From NCBI GenBank assembly GCA_029204225.1, contig CM055100.1:8324713-8388712 (forward strand): a stretch of DNA of 64,000 nucleotides, read 5' to 3'. The DNA comes from Diphasiastrum complanatum (Eukaryota > Streptophyta > Lycopodiopsida > Lycopodiales > Lycopodiaceae). Below the pieces are notes generated by a model. That model was not told where the DNA came from. It did not search any database and saw only the letters and a list, made by a program, of their open reading frames with translations. A program made the translations under genes and the position numbers. Position 1 is the stretch's first letter. Each line of letters begins with the position of its first letter. Of the stretch, positions 1-11,499 are shown in pieces.

Positions 1-437
1 GGATCTGAAAACAACATTTAATGAGCATTCTACACACAAAATTACAAGATATCACAAATATAGTGCACCAATGGATAGATCAACCAAAGAGAACTCATGT
101 ATAAGCATGAAGTGAGATAAGAGAGAGAGAAAAAATTCTCTTCCCACGAGTGTACAACTATATATAACAGATCCATGACTAATTAATGAGTTTGGTTTCC
201 CTCCATAACAAAAACCCTACCATTGTGGACTAGATTCAAATGTCTCAACATTCAAATTGAATCTACCAAAACTCGTGTACTACACTTTCCCATACTTTCA
301 AAAAGTATTTACTGAAATGCTTTTAGACTAATATAACTTTGAAAAGTCAAACTCTAAGTCTAATATGAAATTGTTCTCAATTGCCAAATAAACAAATGTA
401 GCAAATTTGACTAAACTAGTTGAAATCTATCACGTTT
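1..437 (-). repeat. Copia LTR, related to the X-element LTR, cut by the window edge
   Basis: Base-by-base similarity to the X LTR at 51420-51841 is visible over most of this stretch: shared phrases around the 'gtgcaccaatg' block, a GA-rich run, a weak TATA-like block and the end 'gttgaaatctatcac'. In minus orientation the LTR starts near 437. Its first bases are mutated relative to the TGTGAGAG start of X. The left part runs off the window. Just to the right lies the copia A remnant in the same orientation, so this is probably the 3' LTR of A after an internal deletion. Confidence 0.65.
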
Positions 438-1807
438 CTTACTCTTTAGAAGATAGGCATATTTGCTCCTCCATTACTCAAAGAACTAGTACAATGCACA
501 TCCAAACATATAAATGAAATGGCATCTTAGATCTTGAGCTAGATCTAGAATAAGACAACCTTTGTGACTGACATTGAACCGAGCTCACCAACTTGCTTCT
601 TTGCCTTCAAACCACCATAGTTAGAACCAACATATCCATCAAGTTTGTAGAGCTCACCTCGTCTCTTGCCTTGGGCAATCAAGACTATATTCCTTTCCAT
701 CAAGCAAGAATCACCAACAAATTCCAGTTTAACCCCTTTTCCAACCAGTTGACATACACTAAGAACATTCTTAGTAGTGGAAGGTATGAACAAAACATTC
801 TTCAAGCTTATACTCCTATTTGTAGATGAGAGAAAAATAGGAATACTACCAATTCCCTTGATAATAACTTTACCACCATTGGCCATGTTGATGACTTTCT
901 TCTCTCTTTCATAAGGCACCAAAGAAGTGAAGACGTACTCATTGTGACATGTCATATGAAAGCTTGCTCCACTATCAATCCATCATGGATCAATATCTCC
1001 ATCATTGGTTAACAAACAGAAGACATAAAAATAGACCCACTTGACTTGTGCTCATCAAGATCATCCTCATCAAAAGTGAAATTGCATTGCTTCTCACCTT
1101 AATCTTTTTTCTTCTTAAACCAATCACAAGGAAAATGTCCTTTGACTCCACAATAGAAACATTTCATCTTTGACTTATCATTTTTACCCTCAAAAGAAGA
1201 TGACTCACCTTGATCTTGTTCTTTAGACCACATGTCTTTGTCCTTGCCCTTGAACTTGAACTTGAACTTGCACCTTGAGAACATAGCTTCCTCCTCTCCA
1301 ACTTGAGATGTAGAAGATGATCTTCCTCTTGCATGGAGTCTAAATTCTTCAGCCACCAAAACCTCTTGCAAGTCCTCCATACTTGGAAACATCTTTTGAA
1401 TAGAAACACTTTGCACAAAATTAGCATGATCATCCAATAAGCCATTAAGAACAACTTGAACAAGCTCCACATCCTTAATGCTTTCACCAATACATGCTAA
1501 TTCATCATTCAAAGCTTTAACATTCAAAACATCCTTCTTTTGAAAAATTTGAAAATTTTGGCTCCTTAGGTTTAGAACCCTAGATGTAGACTTGGAACTT
1601 ATAAACCTTCTTCAAAGATTTCCAAGCCTCACTAGATGTTGTGCACTTATCAACTTCCTTGAGAAGTTCATTAGTCACATTCATCTTGATCACATGCAAA
1701 GCTTTCTTTACCCTCCTATCATACTCTTTTCCTCTAGCTTTCACATGGCATGGCTTGGGGGCTAGATCCATGTTTGATCTAGGATTGGTTGGGCAGTTTG
1801 GCTCCAT
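438..1807 (-). pseudogene. Copia A: broken gag-protease-integrase remnant
   Basis: Read on the minus strand, 1807-1099 gives a UBN2-type gag with phrases such as VTNELLKEV, a zinc knuckle CFYCGVKGHFPCDWFKK (near 1170-1110) and a charged linker. Positions 955-545 continue into the protease and GAG-pre-integrase region (NVLFIPSTTKNVLSV, AQGKRRGELYKLDG). Integrase starts at about 540 and is cut after a few tens of codons, where the LTR begins. Reverse transcriptase and RNase H are missing. Several stops and frameshifts break the frame. The closest relative in the window is copia E (21841-23475), which shares long identical peptide runs. A deletion derivative, not functional. Confidence 0.8.
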
Positions 1808-1881
1808 AGTCTCTTCTATTGTGTTCTCCTATCCTCATCTTAGGGGTTATCCCTTATGGTCATTACATTGGTATCAGAGCT
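1745..1881 (+). repeat. LTR 3' end and primer-binding site of a separate plus-strand element
   Basis: TGGTATCAGAGC at about 1870-1881 is the initiator-tRNA-type primer-binding site on the plus strand. It directly follows a terminus ending in ...CATTACA. The bases from about 1745 are probably the end of the matching LTR. It overlaps the minus-strand gag end of A, so A and this element are joined head to head. No gag follows on the plus strand. Confidence 0.5.
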
Positions 1882-2479
1882 TGGCTAAGATACGGTCTTG
1901 GATAGGAGTGGTGGCAAGCTCTACATCGGATTGGAAGATCAAAGCACTTGGAATTACATCCCGGTTTGGAGTGCTAAATTCTCAAAGGAGGTTTGGAATT
2001 GAACTTGTTAATTCTTGGAGCTCTTTAAAATTGTTGGTAATGTGCTTAACATCATGTTTTAATTTTGAAGGAGAAGCTGAGAATAGTATTGTGTCCAATC
2101 TGAATTTTCTGGTTTTTGAAAAGATTTCCAATTTATGTTGTTGTCAATGAACTGTCTATTCCCTGTATGAGCATGCAGCAAAGTTAATCTACTCTCCCTT
2201 GATGGCCAAGTGCAGATATCCAATGTTTGTGACTGCATTTCTTGCATCCGTGTCCATTGCAAAGAGAACTTGGTTGCAATATTGGTATAGCCACTTTGAT
2301 GAGCATCTCCTATCCAGAGGTTTGACACACTAAAAAAAACTATCATTCCTTGTGTTTGGTTTATGCCAAAGTTGCTGAGTAATTAAGTACCATTATAGCC
2401 ATACCGTTGATTTCACATCCATTTAATGGATCTTCATCTAGGTGATATTAGTTCTCATCAAATAGGTGGTGAAGGAACT
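1882..2479. other. No gene recognised; probable retrotransposon leader sequence
   Basis: This stretch follows a plus-strand primer-binding site and carries only short frames with no motif I recognise. Presumed untranslated leader or decayed interior of the element starting near 1745. Confidence 0.4.
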
Positions 2480-2990
2480 GTCAACCTAAATTTCCAACTT
2501 TTAGCTTCCCATCTCGAACTGCATCCTTGATTTCTTTGTCAAATATTGCATGCCTATAGCATATAGCTAAGGTGAAAAAGGGCATCTTTGTCTTACCCCA
2601 ATTTGAATGCTAAATCTACTCGATTATTTTCCATTGAATAATACTTGATGTTGAACAAAGCTTTGACAGTCTTAAGAAGATATAAGAGAGTCCCAAATTC
2701 TTTATAATAAATGAAAAAATAGTCCCAACTTACTCCATCAAAAGGCTTTTTCAGGTCTAGTCGATGAATAGCTCATAAAAAAAAGAAATAATCCAATTCC
2801 ACCATAAATTGAAAACATTATCCAAAGTACTCAATCTTTCTACTTGAAACCACCATATTTTTTTTAAGAAAAAAGCAAAAAATTCATCTTCGTGGCAATG
2901 AACTTCAAGGTTGTTCTATAATGAGTCTTGAGCATCATTCAATATTTTTAATTTTCGTTAAAAAAATGAGTCAAAATTCTTGGAAACAAG
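2480..2990 (-). pseudogene. Possible LINE reverse-transcriptase remnant
   Basis: The minus-strand translation around 2770-2690 reads DLDLKKPFDGVSWDYFF, which resembles the non-LTR reverse transcriptase block K-L-D-x-x-K-A-F-D-x-V-x-W-D-(Y/F). Downstream, interrupted text could be the palm region, but the usual FADD box is not visible and several stops intervene. No poly(A) tail was seen. Family assignment rests mainly on one block. Confidence 0.4.
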
Positions 2991-3446
2991 TACATTATAT
3001 CCTTCATAATACTTTTGAGATATGATACTTTTTTTAAATGATAAGCAATGGCTTCATTGTTTCTCCTTTAAAGTCATTCCAACAAGATTATACATTTCCG
3101 TTGAAGATTTTATGTATTCATGGATTTTGTCTCCTTTAAGAATGGAAAGAGTTTCATAAAATTATTTCTCTTTTAGTAAATCTCCCGATTTGCTAATTCT
3201 GCAACATCTAGCTTCTTATCCATAAAATTAACAAGACTTTATAATCTTTTAGTTTTAACCTCTTCAAGAAAATCTAGTGATGACTTCACCATCCTTTAGC
3301 AAGTGGACTCTACATCTTTTTCTAAGGTTGTTTGTTCTACACTATTTTTTTTATCAAGTTTCAACCATAGCTCTTCCTTCTTTCGTCTTTTCTTTTTCCC
3401 ATTCTCCCAAAAAGTTCTGTGTTGGAAGAAGAAAAGGATGCTCAAT
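2991..3446. other. AT-rich stretch without recognised genes
   Basis: Only short low-complexity frames are present, rich in Phe and Ser on the plus strand. No family motif, LTR end or RNA gene was seen. Confidence 0.5.
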
Positions 3447-4400
3447 AGTGCATTTGACATATGCACTATCGGTCTCTATGGAATAATCCTTCTCCTAATG
3501 TACGATTACGCCTACCAAATTTGAACAGAACTATCGCAACTATTGCCACGTTTGAATTCTAAGTAATTCTAATTTTAAAATCCCCAGATTTTGTTAGATT
3601 GATTTTGTAGACAAACATAATATAATAAACATTTTGTGGCGAAGTATTCGATAGTTCAGACAAAATTTTATGAGAAAATAATCAGATTACAATAGAACAA
3701 AGAAGCATTCGATCATTTCTGACATAATGCGATAAAACTGTATGATGAATTTAGCAAATAACATGTACAAATCAGAAGAATCATGAGCGGATGCAACCGC
3801 ATACTCAAAACTATTGTTGAGTATCTGATTGACTCCGTCTGACACTTTCGCTAATAAGCAGTAAGTGTTTCTAGCAATGCTAGATATTAATCTTCAAGAC
3901 CAATATGCAAAAAGAGGAAGTGCTGAAGTAGTTAACCTAGAAAGTGATCAACTATCTATACTAGTTATGAATGTCATTTAGGGTTATCCAAATGACAGTT
4001 GAAGATAGTTGTATGGTCGCAGATGACAATTGGCACTTTAGCCACAATGCACTATCACTTTTCCAATTGGGCTTGTTGGGAACTACTTGCAAAAAGTGTT
4101 AGAGCAAGTCGTTACCTCCAAAACAAGTGGAAACAAGTTATATTAACATTCAATAATTCAAACACCTTTGATACTCTTTGTCGAACGCGACTGTTAGCTA
4201 TTCTCGTGTATTTCTACAGACAGTGTAAAAACAGGTGTCAAATTACATAACTAGATAGATGAATGGATGTAGATTAAAGATCGATTATTCAGATAAATCC
4301 AACACTCCCCCTTAATCTGAATCCATGAATGTCTTGACTTTCAAACTTAGTTTTGCAACAATCTCTGTGAAAATCTCTGTGATTAATTTTGTTATTATAG
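3447..4400 (-). mobile_element. Copia H: 3' LTR with the RNase H end
   Basis: The polypurine tract AGGGGGAG (4305-4312, minus strand) is followed by an LTR start TGTTGGATTT whose right edge is 4304. The left edge near 3447 is uncertain. Parts of the LTR resemble the LTR of copia G (11512-12684), for example around 'acgattacgcctaccaaatttgaac'. To the right, minus-strand text near 4400-4313 resembles the C-terminal copia RNase H motif (EIFTEIVAKL, compare ADIFTKPL). The remainder of H is not recognisable. Confidence 0.55.
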
Positions 4401-5553
4401 TGGTGTTAATCAAGGCTAAGAGTTCGAATGTTACAAAATTTTTGTCATTTGGAGTAAAGGTGTATTAAATGCTACATCTGTTCTATTCTTTGCCTAATTG
4501 AGTTTTGATGCAGTAGCAACTATGGCTGAGGAGACAAAAAATTATGAAGAAAGGGTTGACAAAATAGATAACCATACTAACATTGAAACATAGATCGATT
4601 GTAACATATAATTATGCAAATTTTTAGCAATCCTATTCACTCTGCATAGATTTTAGCAAAGTAGTGACATTTATAAGCTAGATTTTCAAAACAGATTCAT
4701 ACTTTCAATATTCTCAATAGAGCTAATTGGGATCAATTCCAAGAGTTTTGAATCACCATTCTTTGTGAATATGCTCAAGCATCCATCTTGTCTAGGATAA
4801 ACTAGTGAATGATGATGTTGCCAATATATTTAGAATATATGGTCTAAACTTTAATGATTAATCTATTTCTTGCATGGATATAGTTCACAGAGCATGCTGA
4901 AGCACCGTAGTTGAAAGAGGGAACCATGCATAAAAAAACCACGCATTCAAACAATGTAGAAAGTAAAGGTTGCTGCAAGCATTCATTTCGTATCTACTTT
5001 AAAAAAACATCCATTTGACAAGCAAAGAGTTTTGGCACTATCAACAACAGAGAAAAATACTTGATGGTCAATGTTCTAAATTGATTCATTCACAAGGAAG
5101 CAAAGGTAAGAGTACATGTATCTTGCACTTTCCACAGAGTTCAAGAAATCTCTACCTATACTTCCTACAAAACAAAGCAAAGAAGCCTAAACAGAGAATG
5201 AATGAATAGCAAAATGGCAAAGTCCGGCATGTTATAGCTAGAGAAAAATGAGCAAGAGGGAAGAGTTATTGCAAACTACTTCGCGAAACATTCCGATAGT
5301 GTTTTGACATGTGTTGATGTCTCCTCATGAGCCACTAAGTTATTGCCATGTGGAACATGGTGCTCATAGACTAGTAATAGGCAACCTAAAGATTCTAGAA
5401 AGTCATGTATTCTTGTGCTCAATAAGATGAGAGTTATTTTGTCAGCTATCCTTCAATCTTTTCCCCTTTAAAATTATCTCGTGTTGATATATGTGGTAGC
5501 CTAGTCGTTATAGATTTCCACTATATTGGTTAAAATATGTATTATAAAAGGTA
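4401..5553. other. No gene recognised
   Basis: An AT-rich stretch of more than 1 kb with short frames only. Its right end (5500-5553) is the target sequence flanking element Y. By the inversion model this sequence once adjoined the sequence ending at 46520. Nothing else was supported. Confidence 0.5.
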
Positions 5554-5558
5554 TATCG
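5554..5558. repeat. Target-site duplication of copia Y (copy 1)
   Basis: TATCG here is the reverse complement of CGATA at 46516-46520, on the outer side of the other Y LTR. The pairing across about 41 kb is one of the key proofs that the two halves were one insertion. Confidence 0.8.
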
Positions 5559-6506
5559 TGATAAAATTTCAGTTTTTAGGACAATAATGATTGTACTTAA
5601 CAATCATAGAGAGTTATTGGTTGCTTAATTAATGGATCTATCAAGTTCTACAAATTAGATCTTGATCTAGATTCACTACACTTAGATTTAAGCAAGAGCA
5701 ATGGATCAAAACATCATAAATTAGTGAAGGTGGCCTCACACGTGTGGAGTACTATCCGTAGTATGGCCTGCACCTGAAACAACAAGTACTATTGTTCTTG
5801 ATAGCAATCATTCATAGACACAATTCTATTGACTAGAAATCTCACAAAAGTGTAGAATGCAAAAGTCTCATCAATCTCATTAGCAAAATGATGATCCTTT
5901 TATAGATCTAGTACATCCACGAGTTTGGTACAGTCCAGCATGTGTTCACACGTGTGAAGAGTGACACATCACTCAGATCTATCCATTTGATCCATCCTTG
6001 ATCCTTATCCAAAGTTGACCTTCTAGAATATGGCTAAAATCCAAAGAGCTAGTCTCCTAGAATATAGAAATATTCCCTACAAAATAGGATCTAAGGAAAA
6101 TGGTCAACTCTTATCTTTTAGAACTCTATACACACGTGTGAACATCCACTTGCCATGTGGGAGCATTTACTCAGGCACATGCAAGGAAAAGCTGATTTCT
6201 AGGTGACTAGTCAACTTGACTAAAAAGTAGTCATATCATGTTCACACTAAATTGATTGATACAAAATCAAACTAGTCATATCATGTTCACACTAACTTGA
6301 TTGATACAAAATCAAACTAGTCATATCATGTTCACACTAACTTGATTGATACAAAATCAAAATAGATATATACAAGTATGAAAAGTACTTTCTTTCACAC
6401 GTGGGAACAGGCTCCACATGTGTGAAATCAGATCATGAACATTGTTTTAATGATTGATTTTTATTTACAATAAACATTGTCAAGTGAGAAGTGACAATTT
6501 TCAACA
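5559..6506 (-). repeat. 3' LTR of copia Y (948 bp)
   Basis: Minus-strand LTR starting TGTTGAAAATTGTCAC (right edge 6506) and ending ...TTTTATCA (left edge 5559). It is the inverted counterpart of the 863-bp LTR at 46521-47383. Most of the length difference comes from extra copies of a 45-bp unit at 6228-6362. A TATA box (TATAAAAGG on the minus strand) lies at 5896-5904. Perfect CACACGTGTG palindromes lie at 5737, 5947 and 6131. A purine-rich AGAAGTGAGGAG precedes it on the minus strand, as expected of a polypurine tract. Confidence 0.92.
6228..6362. repeat. Three tandem copies of a 45-bp unit inside the Y 3' LTR
   Basis: Units start at 6228, 6273 and 6318 (each 'tagtcatatcatgttcacac' and following bases) and are nearly identical. 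The matching 5' LTR has a single copy near 46670-46715. The expansion therefore probably arose after insertion, or during the reverse-transcription cycle. Confidence 0.9.
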
Positions 6507-6516
6507 CTCCTCACTT

Positions 6517-8490
6517 CTAACTTGGCAAACCTAATGTACATCTATCTACAATTCCAAGAGCATATCTTAACTTGAAAAATGGATCTTTGGAAAATGGCTT
6601 GGTTAAGATATCAGCTATGCATTCGGATGATGGTACATGATGTAGTTGCACCTCCTTGGATTGTACCTTCTCCCTCACAAAGTGGTGAGCTATCTCAATA
6701 TGCTTTGTTCTAGCATGGAAGATAGGATTTGAAGCAATTTGTTGAGAAGCTTGATTGTCACAAAATATGTAAGGGATCTCCTCGGCCTCTAGCACATGTA
6801 GCTCCAAGAGTCTTCTTAGCCATAGGAGCTCTTTGGTTATTGAAGTCAATGCCTTGTACTTGGCTTCACAAGAAGATAGTGAGATAGTATCTTGCTTTTT
6901 GGAAAGCCAAGATATTACTCCTCCACAAAGGAATGTTGCAAATGCACTAATGGACTTTCTATCCATCTTGTCAGCTACAAAACCTGAATCCGAGTAGGCT
7001 CTCAAGTGCAAGTTAGTTCCTTCATAAAGTATACTAGAAAATCTAGACAAAATCATGCAACCTAGAGTACCAAGCTCTAGGTGCTTGCTTCAAGCCATAT
7101 AGGCTCTTCCTTAAGTAGCACACTTTTTGCTCCAGACCAACCTTGATGAAGCCCTCAGGTTGCATCATGTAGATTTCCTCTTCTAAGAATCCATTCAAGA
7201 AAGAATTTGTCACATCCATTTGGTACTTGAACAAAGCAGCAATGCAAATGATTAATCTAATAGTTACAAGCTTATCTATAGGTGCACATGTTTCTTCATA
7301 ATCCAATCCTTTTACTTGAAGAAATCATTTAGCAACAAGCCTAGCCTTGTACTTAATAATAGATCCATCTTTATTGTACTTTATTCTATAAATCCACTTA
7401 CATGCAATTGGTTTCTTCCCTCTTGGAAGATTTACAAGATTCCAAGTATGATTTTCTTTTAATGCATCATACTCTACTTGCATTGCATCTCTCCAAACTT
7501 TAGATCTATATGCTTCTTCAAAAGATGATGGTTCTTCAAGCAATGTAGCTAAGAAAGAGTAAGAGGTAGAAGATGTACAGTCTTCCTTTTGCTTTCTCTT
7601 CTCCACATAGGTGAGCCTTGAGGACTCAACCTTGCTTCTTGATGATCTTCTCAGCCCCCTTTGACTAGGACCCTTGTCTCCATCCTCGGGTTTGTCAAGA
7701 TCCTCAATGCACAATGGGTTAGATCCATTAGACAAGCTCTTAGCAAATTGTGACTCATAGAAAAGTACATCCTTGCTTACCTTTACTTTCTTGGATATAG
7801 GATCATGTATTCTATAGTCCTTGCTATTTTCTCCATAGCCAACAGAAATCCCTTTGAAGGAGGTAGCATCTTCCTTCCTTCTTGTCTCCAAAGAGATGTG
7901 GACATAACAAATACATCCAAAGATTTTAAAATCTTTTACATTGGGTTTCCTACCAAACAAGGCTTGATAAGGTGAGATCCCATCAATAGCACTACTAGGA
8001 AGTCTATTACACAAGTAACTAGCACATGTTACGGCTTCTCCCCAAGATGAGATGGGAAGTGATGCATCAAGTCTCAAAGACTTTGCACATTCACATAGAC
8101 TCCTATATTTCCTCTCGGCCATCCCATTTTGTTGGGGGGTGTAGGAACAAGTGTATTGCAATTAAATGCCATTGATCTCACAAAAATCTCTCATTTTATT
8201 GGAGGTGTACTCTCCTCCATTATCACATCTTAGTGCTTTGATGGAAGTACTAAGTTGCTTCTCAACTAGAGACTTGAACTTAATGAAAGCTTCATAAACA
8301 AGACTTTTCTTTGATAGTAACTCAATCCATGTGAATCTAGTACAATCATCTATAAAAGCTACATACATCAAGGCACCTCCATTACTTGCATGTGAAAAAA
8401 TTTGTACATCAGAATGTATGAGATCCAAGGGAGAGGGAGATCTTGATGAAGATCTCTTGTAAGAAGATTTGTGTGATTCTTGGCTGGTTT
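6517..8490 (-). pseudogene. Copia Y pol, 3' half: integrase, truncated reverse transcriptase, RNase H
   Basis: Minus strand, in order. At about 8460-7900 is the integrase core, with LDLIHSDV, FIDDCTRFTW, the RCDNGGEYTS block and PQQNGMAERK (catalytic D, D and E regions all visible). Then comes a linker with KPEDG. At 7440-7043 is the start of reverse transcriptase (KWIYRIKYNKDGSI, MDVTNSFLNGFLEEEIYMMQPEGF, LYGLKQAPRAWY). At 7056-6517 is RNase H (AYSDSGFVADKMDRKS, CDNQASQQIASNP, ADILTKPF). The palm with the YVDD box is deleted between the RT start and RNase H (junction near 7045-7055), and frames shift at 8161, 7320 and 7050. It ends at about 8490, where X begins in the opposite orientation. 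The 5' half with gag and protease is at 46521-49395. Confidence 0.9.
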
Positions 8491-9131
8491 TGCTGATGGA
8501 AATGAGGCTAATGGAGGCTCATTATATTACTCATCCATGATCAAGCTCTCAAGTGTTGAGCTACTTAGTGCCAATACTTGGAGATTGTCAATTTTTGGTG
8601 AATTCATGGTCATTTTCTTGTGTCAAGTAGATCTTGAAGATGGACTAGTGCAACCTACTTGGTTTATGGAGTCATGTGGTGCTGGATTTTCATCACTAAT
8701 GTACTCACCTACTCATGGATTTCCAAGGTTTAATGGTTTCTTGTGGCAAGATGGAGATGGAGGCTCATTCATGGAGTTTTATGGTGGAGACATATCAAGA
8801 AAGGACAAAGTTGGAGGAGACAAGCAAGCAAATGGTCATCACTCACATTTATTGTTTGGTTGCTGTAATTTTCCAGAGAGTTCAAAATTTGAAACATGGA
8901 GGAATCATTTCATTCACATTCTATTTGGTTCTTCATGTTCTAGTTATATCTTGATGTGTAAAATTGATGTAAGAAATAGTGAAGCATCCAATTTGGACAC
9001 TATTCTCTATATCAATTATGAAAGATACTTTAGAACCTTAGAAAGAAGATCTATACTTAGGATGGAGATCATTCTAAAGTTGGATCAAAGTTCTATTGTC
9101 AAAACTATGCCAAAACTAGCTGAAGAGGGAG
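8491..9131 (+). pseudogene. Copia X interior, 3' end: unidentified open frame
   Basis: A plus-strand frame of about 218 codons stays open from about 8480 to 9136, without a clear ATG at its left end (a TTG follows a TGA stop). Its text (phrases such as EFYGGDISRKDK and SSCSSYILMCKID) matches no pol domain I know and shows none of the RNase H motifs expected next to a 3' LTR. It ends in the polypurine tract GAAGAGGGAG immediately before the X 3' LTR. It may be decayed pol or sequence specific to this non-autonomous element. The left edge is the proposed inversion breakpoint. Confidence 0.5.
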
Positions 9132-9785
9132 TGTGAGAGATTTCAACTAGTTTAGTCTAGTTTAGTCACATTTTGGTAAATTGTGAATAAGAGGCCAAAA
9201 CTCATTTTAGACTTAGAGATAAAATTTTTGAAGTTAAATTAGTTTAAAATACATTCATTAAACACTTTTGAAAAGTGTGGGAAAGTTGGTAGTCGAGTTT
9301 GAGAGAGATTCAAATTTGAACTTTGGGTACATTGAATCTAGACCCAAAAATAGTAGGGTTTACATTTTGGAGGGAAAGCCAAGTGGCCAAATAGGGTTTG
9401 GAAACTCTATAAAAGGATGTAACTCATGGAGAGAGACATCTTCTCTCTTCTCTCTCTCATTTCATCATTATACATGGTTCTCTTTGGGTTCTACTACTCA
9501 TTGGTGCACTATCTTGGTGTTATCTTGCAATCTTGTGTGTAGAATGATCATTTATTGCTATTTTCGGTTCCACACGTGTGAAATATAGTAGGGTACTGTA
9601 ATTGTACGGACAGCAAACATATTTTATGTTTTGGTTCACGTTTGATCAATATCTCTTAGAGTTTGCATCATATTTTTTATGTAGATGCTGATTTTTCTAC
9701 ATTGGCAGGATTGTTGGTTTGCTCCTTATTGTAACCAAAGATTTGGGACATGGATTGGATCTTGAATGATCTGAAATCCTTCACA
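9132..9785 (+). repeat. 3' LTR of copia X (654 bp)
   Basis: Starts TGTGAGAGATTTC after a polypurine tract and ends ...CCTTCACA. It is the same length as, and a close inverted copy of, the LTR at 51188-51841. TATAAAAGG at 9408-9416 is a good TATA box. A CACACGTGTG palindrome sits at 9571-9580. The following bases CTAGA (9786-9790) equal the duplication found beyond the other LTR. Confidence 0.93.
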
Positions 9786-9896
9786 CTAGATCCGTACGAT
9801 CTAGGTTTGATTGGGTTGGTTTAACCTCCACCAATTCCCATGTGTTGTTGCTTTGTATGGTATGCTTAGACTAGAATCATGTTGTTGAGGACTTTA
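9786..9896 (+). repeat. Detached 3' end of the gypsy M 3' LTR
   Basis: This is the reverse complement of 57204-57317, the last part of the M 5' LTR, with few differences (shared 'tccgtacgatctaggtttg'). It starts with the X duplication CTAGA and ends ...GGACTTTATA, exactly where the primer-binding site begins in the 5' copy. The rest of this LTR is at 51842-51900 and beyond, on the far side of the proposed inversion. Confidence 0.88.
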
Positions 9897-11499
9897 TACT
9901 TAGCTTCTTTTATTAGATCAGTACTGTTGCTAAAAAGCAATGTATCATCCATGTATAAAGTGATAATGATAAAAGCCTGTTGCACTGCTTTAATATAGAT
10001 TTTTGAATCTGAAGAGCTAGGTGTGTAGCTATGATCAATAAGAAAAGTATTGATCCTTTGAAACTATGCTTGTGTAGATTGCTTCAAGCAATAAAGTGCC
10101 TTATGGAGTTTACACACATGATTGTGTTTACTCTGGATAATATAACCTTAAGGTTGCACCATGTAAATGTCTTCTTTGATAACCCCATATGTTGTCCGTA
10201 CATCCATTTGATGTATTTCCAAATCTGCTACAGCGGCAAATAATAGCAAAAGTCGAATAGAAGAATGCTTGACTATTGGACTAAAAGTTCCAGTGTAATC
10301 GACGTTATACCTGAGAAAATCCTCTTGTGACAAGTCGTGTCTTTTTTCTGTTGATGCTTCCATCTGCACTGTAGTTGACTTTGAAAATCCATTTGCAATC
10401 AACTACATTTATGCTAGCAGGTAATTTGACAATCGTCCATGTTTGGTTCTTGATAAGAGATGAATACTCTTTAATAACCCTCCCTCTTGCCGAGTGCAAG
10501 GATCTTATCACACCTATCAACAATTTTGCATTGATCAAATTCGAATTCTACCTTATGACCTAAATATGTATTCTACTTATTGATAACAGATTTGTAGAGA
10601 GTTTAGGAACATATAAGACATGTGATAGTAATTTGAATTAATCATGTTGGAATCGCAATCTTACAGTATCTTAACCTTTAATAGTGTGAATACTATTGTC
10701 ACCAAGATGAACAAATTTCTTCGTGTTGTAAGGAGTGTAGGAGTTGAAGATCTCACGTTGATTGGTCATATGTTGAGTTGCTCCAGAATCCAGAAATCAT
10801 GAATCATCCAAAAATGTGCTTTGATCTTTGACCATAAATGTGCCTTCATCCACTTGGACCTGGGGAGATGATGAGACTGTGTTTGCTTGTTGATCAGGTT
10901 GCTTGGCTACGTTCTTCACTTGGAGAATTTGGCAATACTTGATCTCATGGTTATTGCGTTTGCAATACCTACAAAACATCTTCTTCTTTGATTGTGGATT
11001 CGATGATTGTTCTTGACTCTGAGTCGGCTTCTGATTCATTTTAACCTTCTTGGAGCCTTTTTGCTTCTATCATATAGTGAGTTCGGGATGTCCCAAATGC
11101 CTTTTGATGTTTTAGCTTTAGCTATGTGTCCAATCTGGGTATTTGATATATTGAGAATAATAAGTGCGAAAGCTTTACCGTCCTTTGATTTCCACTTAGA
11201 GTCGTCATTTTCAGGTTTTACTTCTATACCTGTGACAACATCCCATAATTCGTTGAAAGGTCTTCATCTTAAATTTTTACAAATGATAATTGGATCCATT
11301 CATTTTGTCTGCGATAAGACCAGTTTTACTTTGAGAATCCATCTAAAATTTAGTCTGTCGATTGTATCGATGACGCTAAGATGTAGTAATCCCAACAATA
11401 GAAAACCAATTCTCTGATACTGAAAGGTTGGAAATAACTGAAGAGTTTAATATAAATTTGATATTGCGAAAGATATCAGATAAAGAAATAGTGAAATTG
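9897..11499 (-). pseudogene. Copia G: decayed gag, zinc knuckle, protease and reverse transcriptase
   Basis: Minus strand, in order. Gag lies near 11417-11040 (SKWKSKDGKAFALIILNI, UBN2-like). A zinc knuckle CRYCKRNNHEIKYC lies near 10970. Protease DSGATQHM is near 10785 and NLLSIS-type text near 10650. A direct jump follows to reverse transcriptase (10540-9900: DCKWIFKVNYSADGSINRKK, HQMDVRTTYGVIKEDIYMVQP, LYMDDTLLFSNS). Integrase is absent, so the copy is internally deleted, and many stops occur. It is cut at 9897 inside reverse transcriptase by the gypsy M LTR, which suggests that M inserted into G. Confidence 0.82.
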
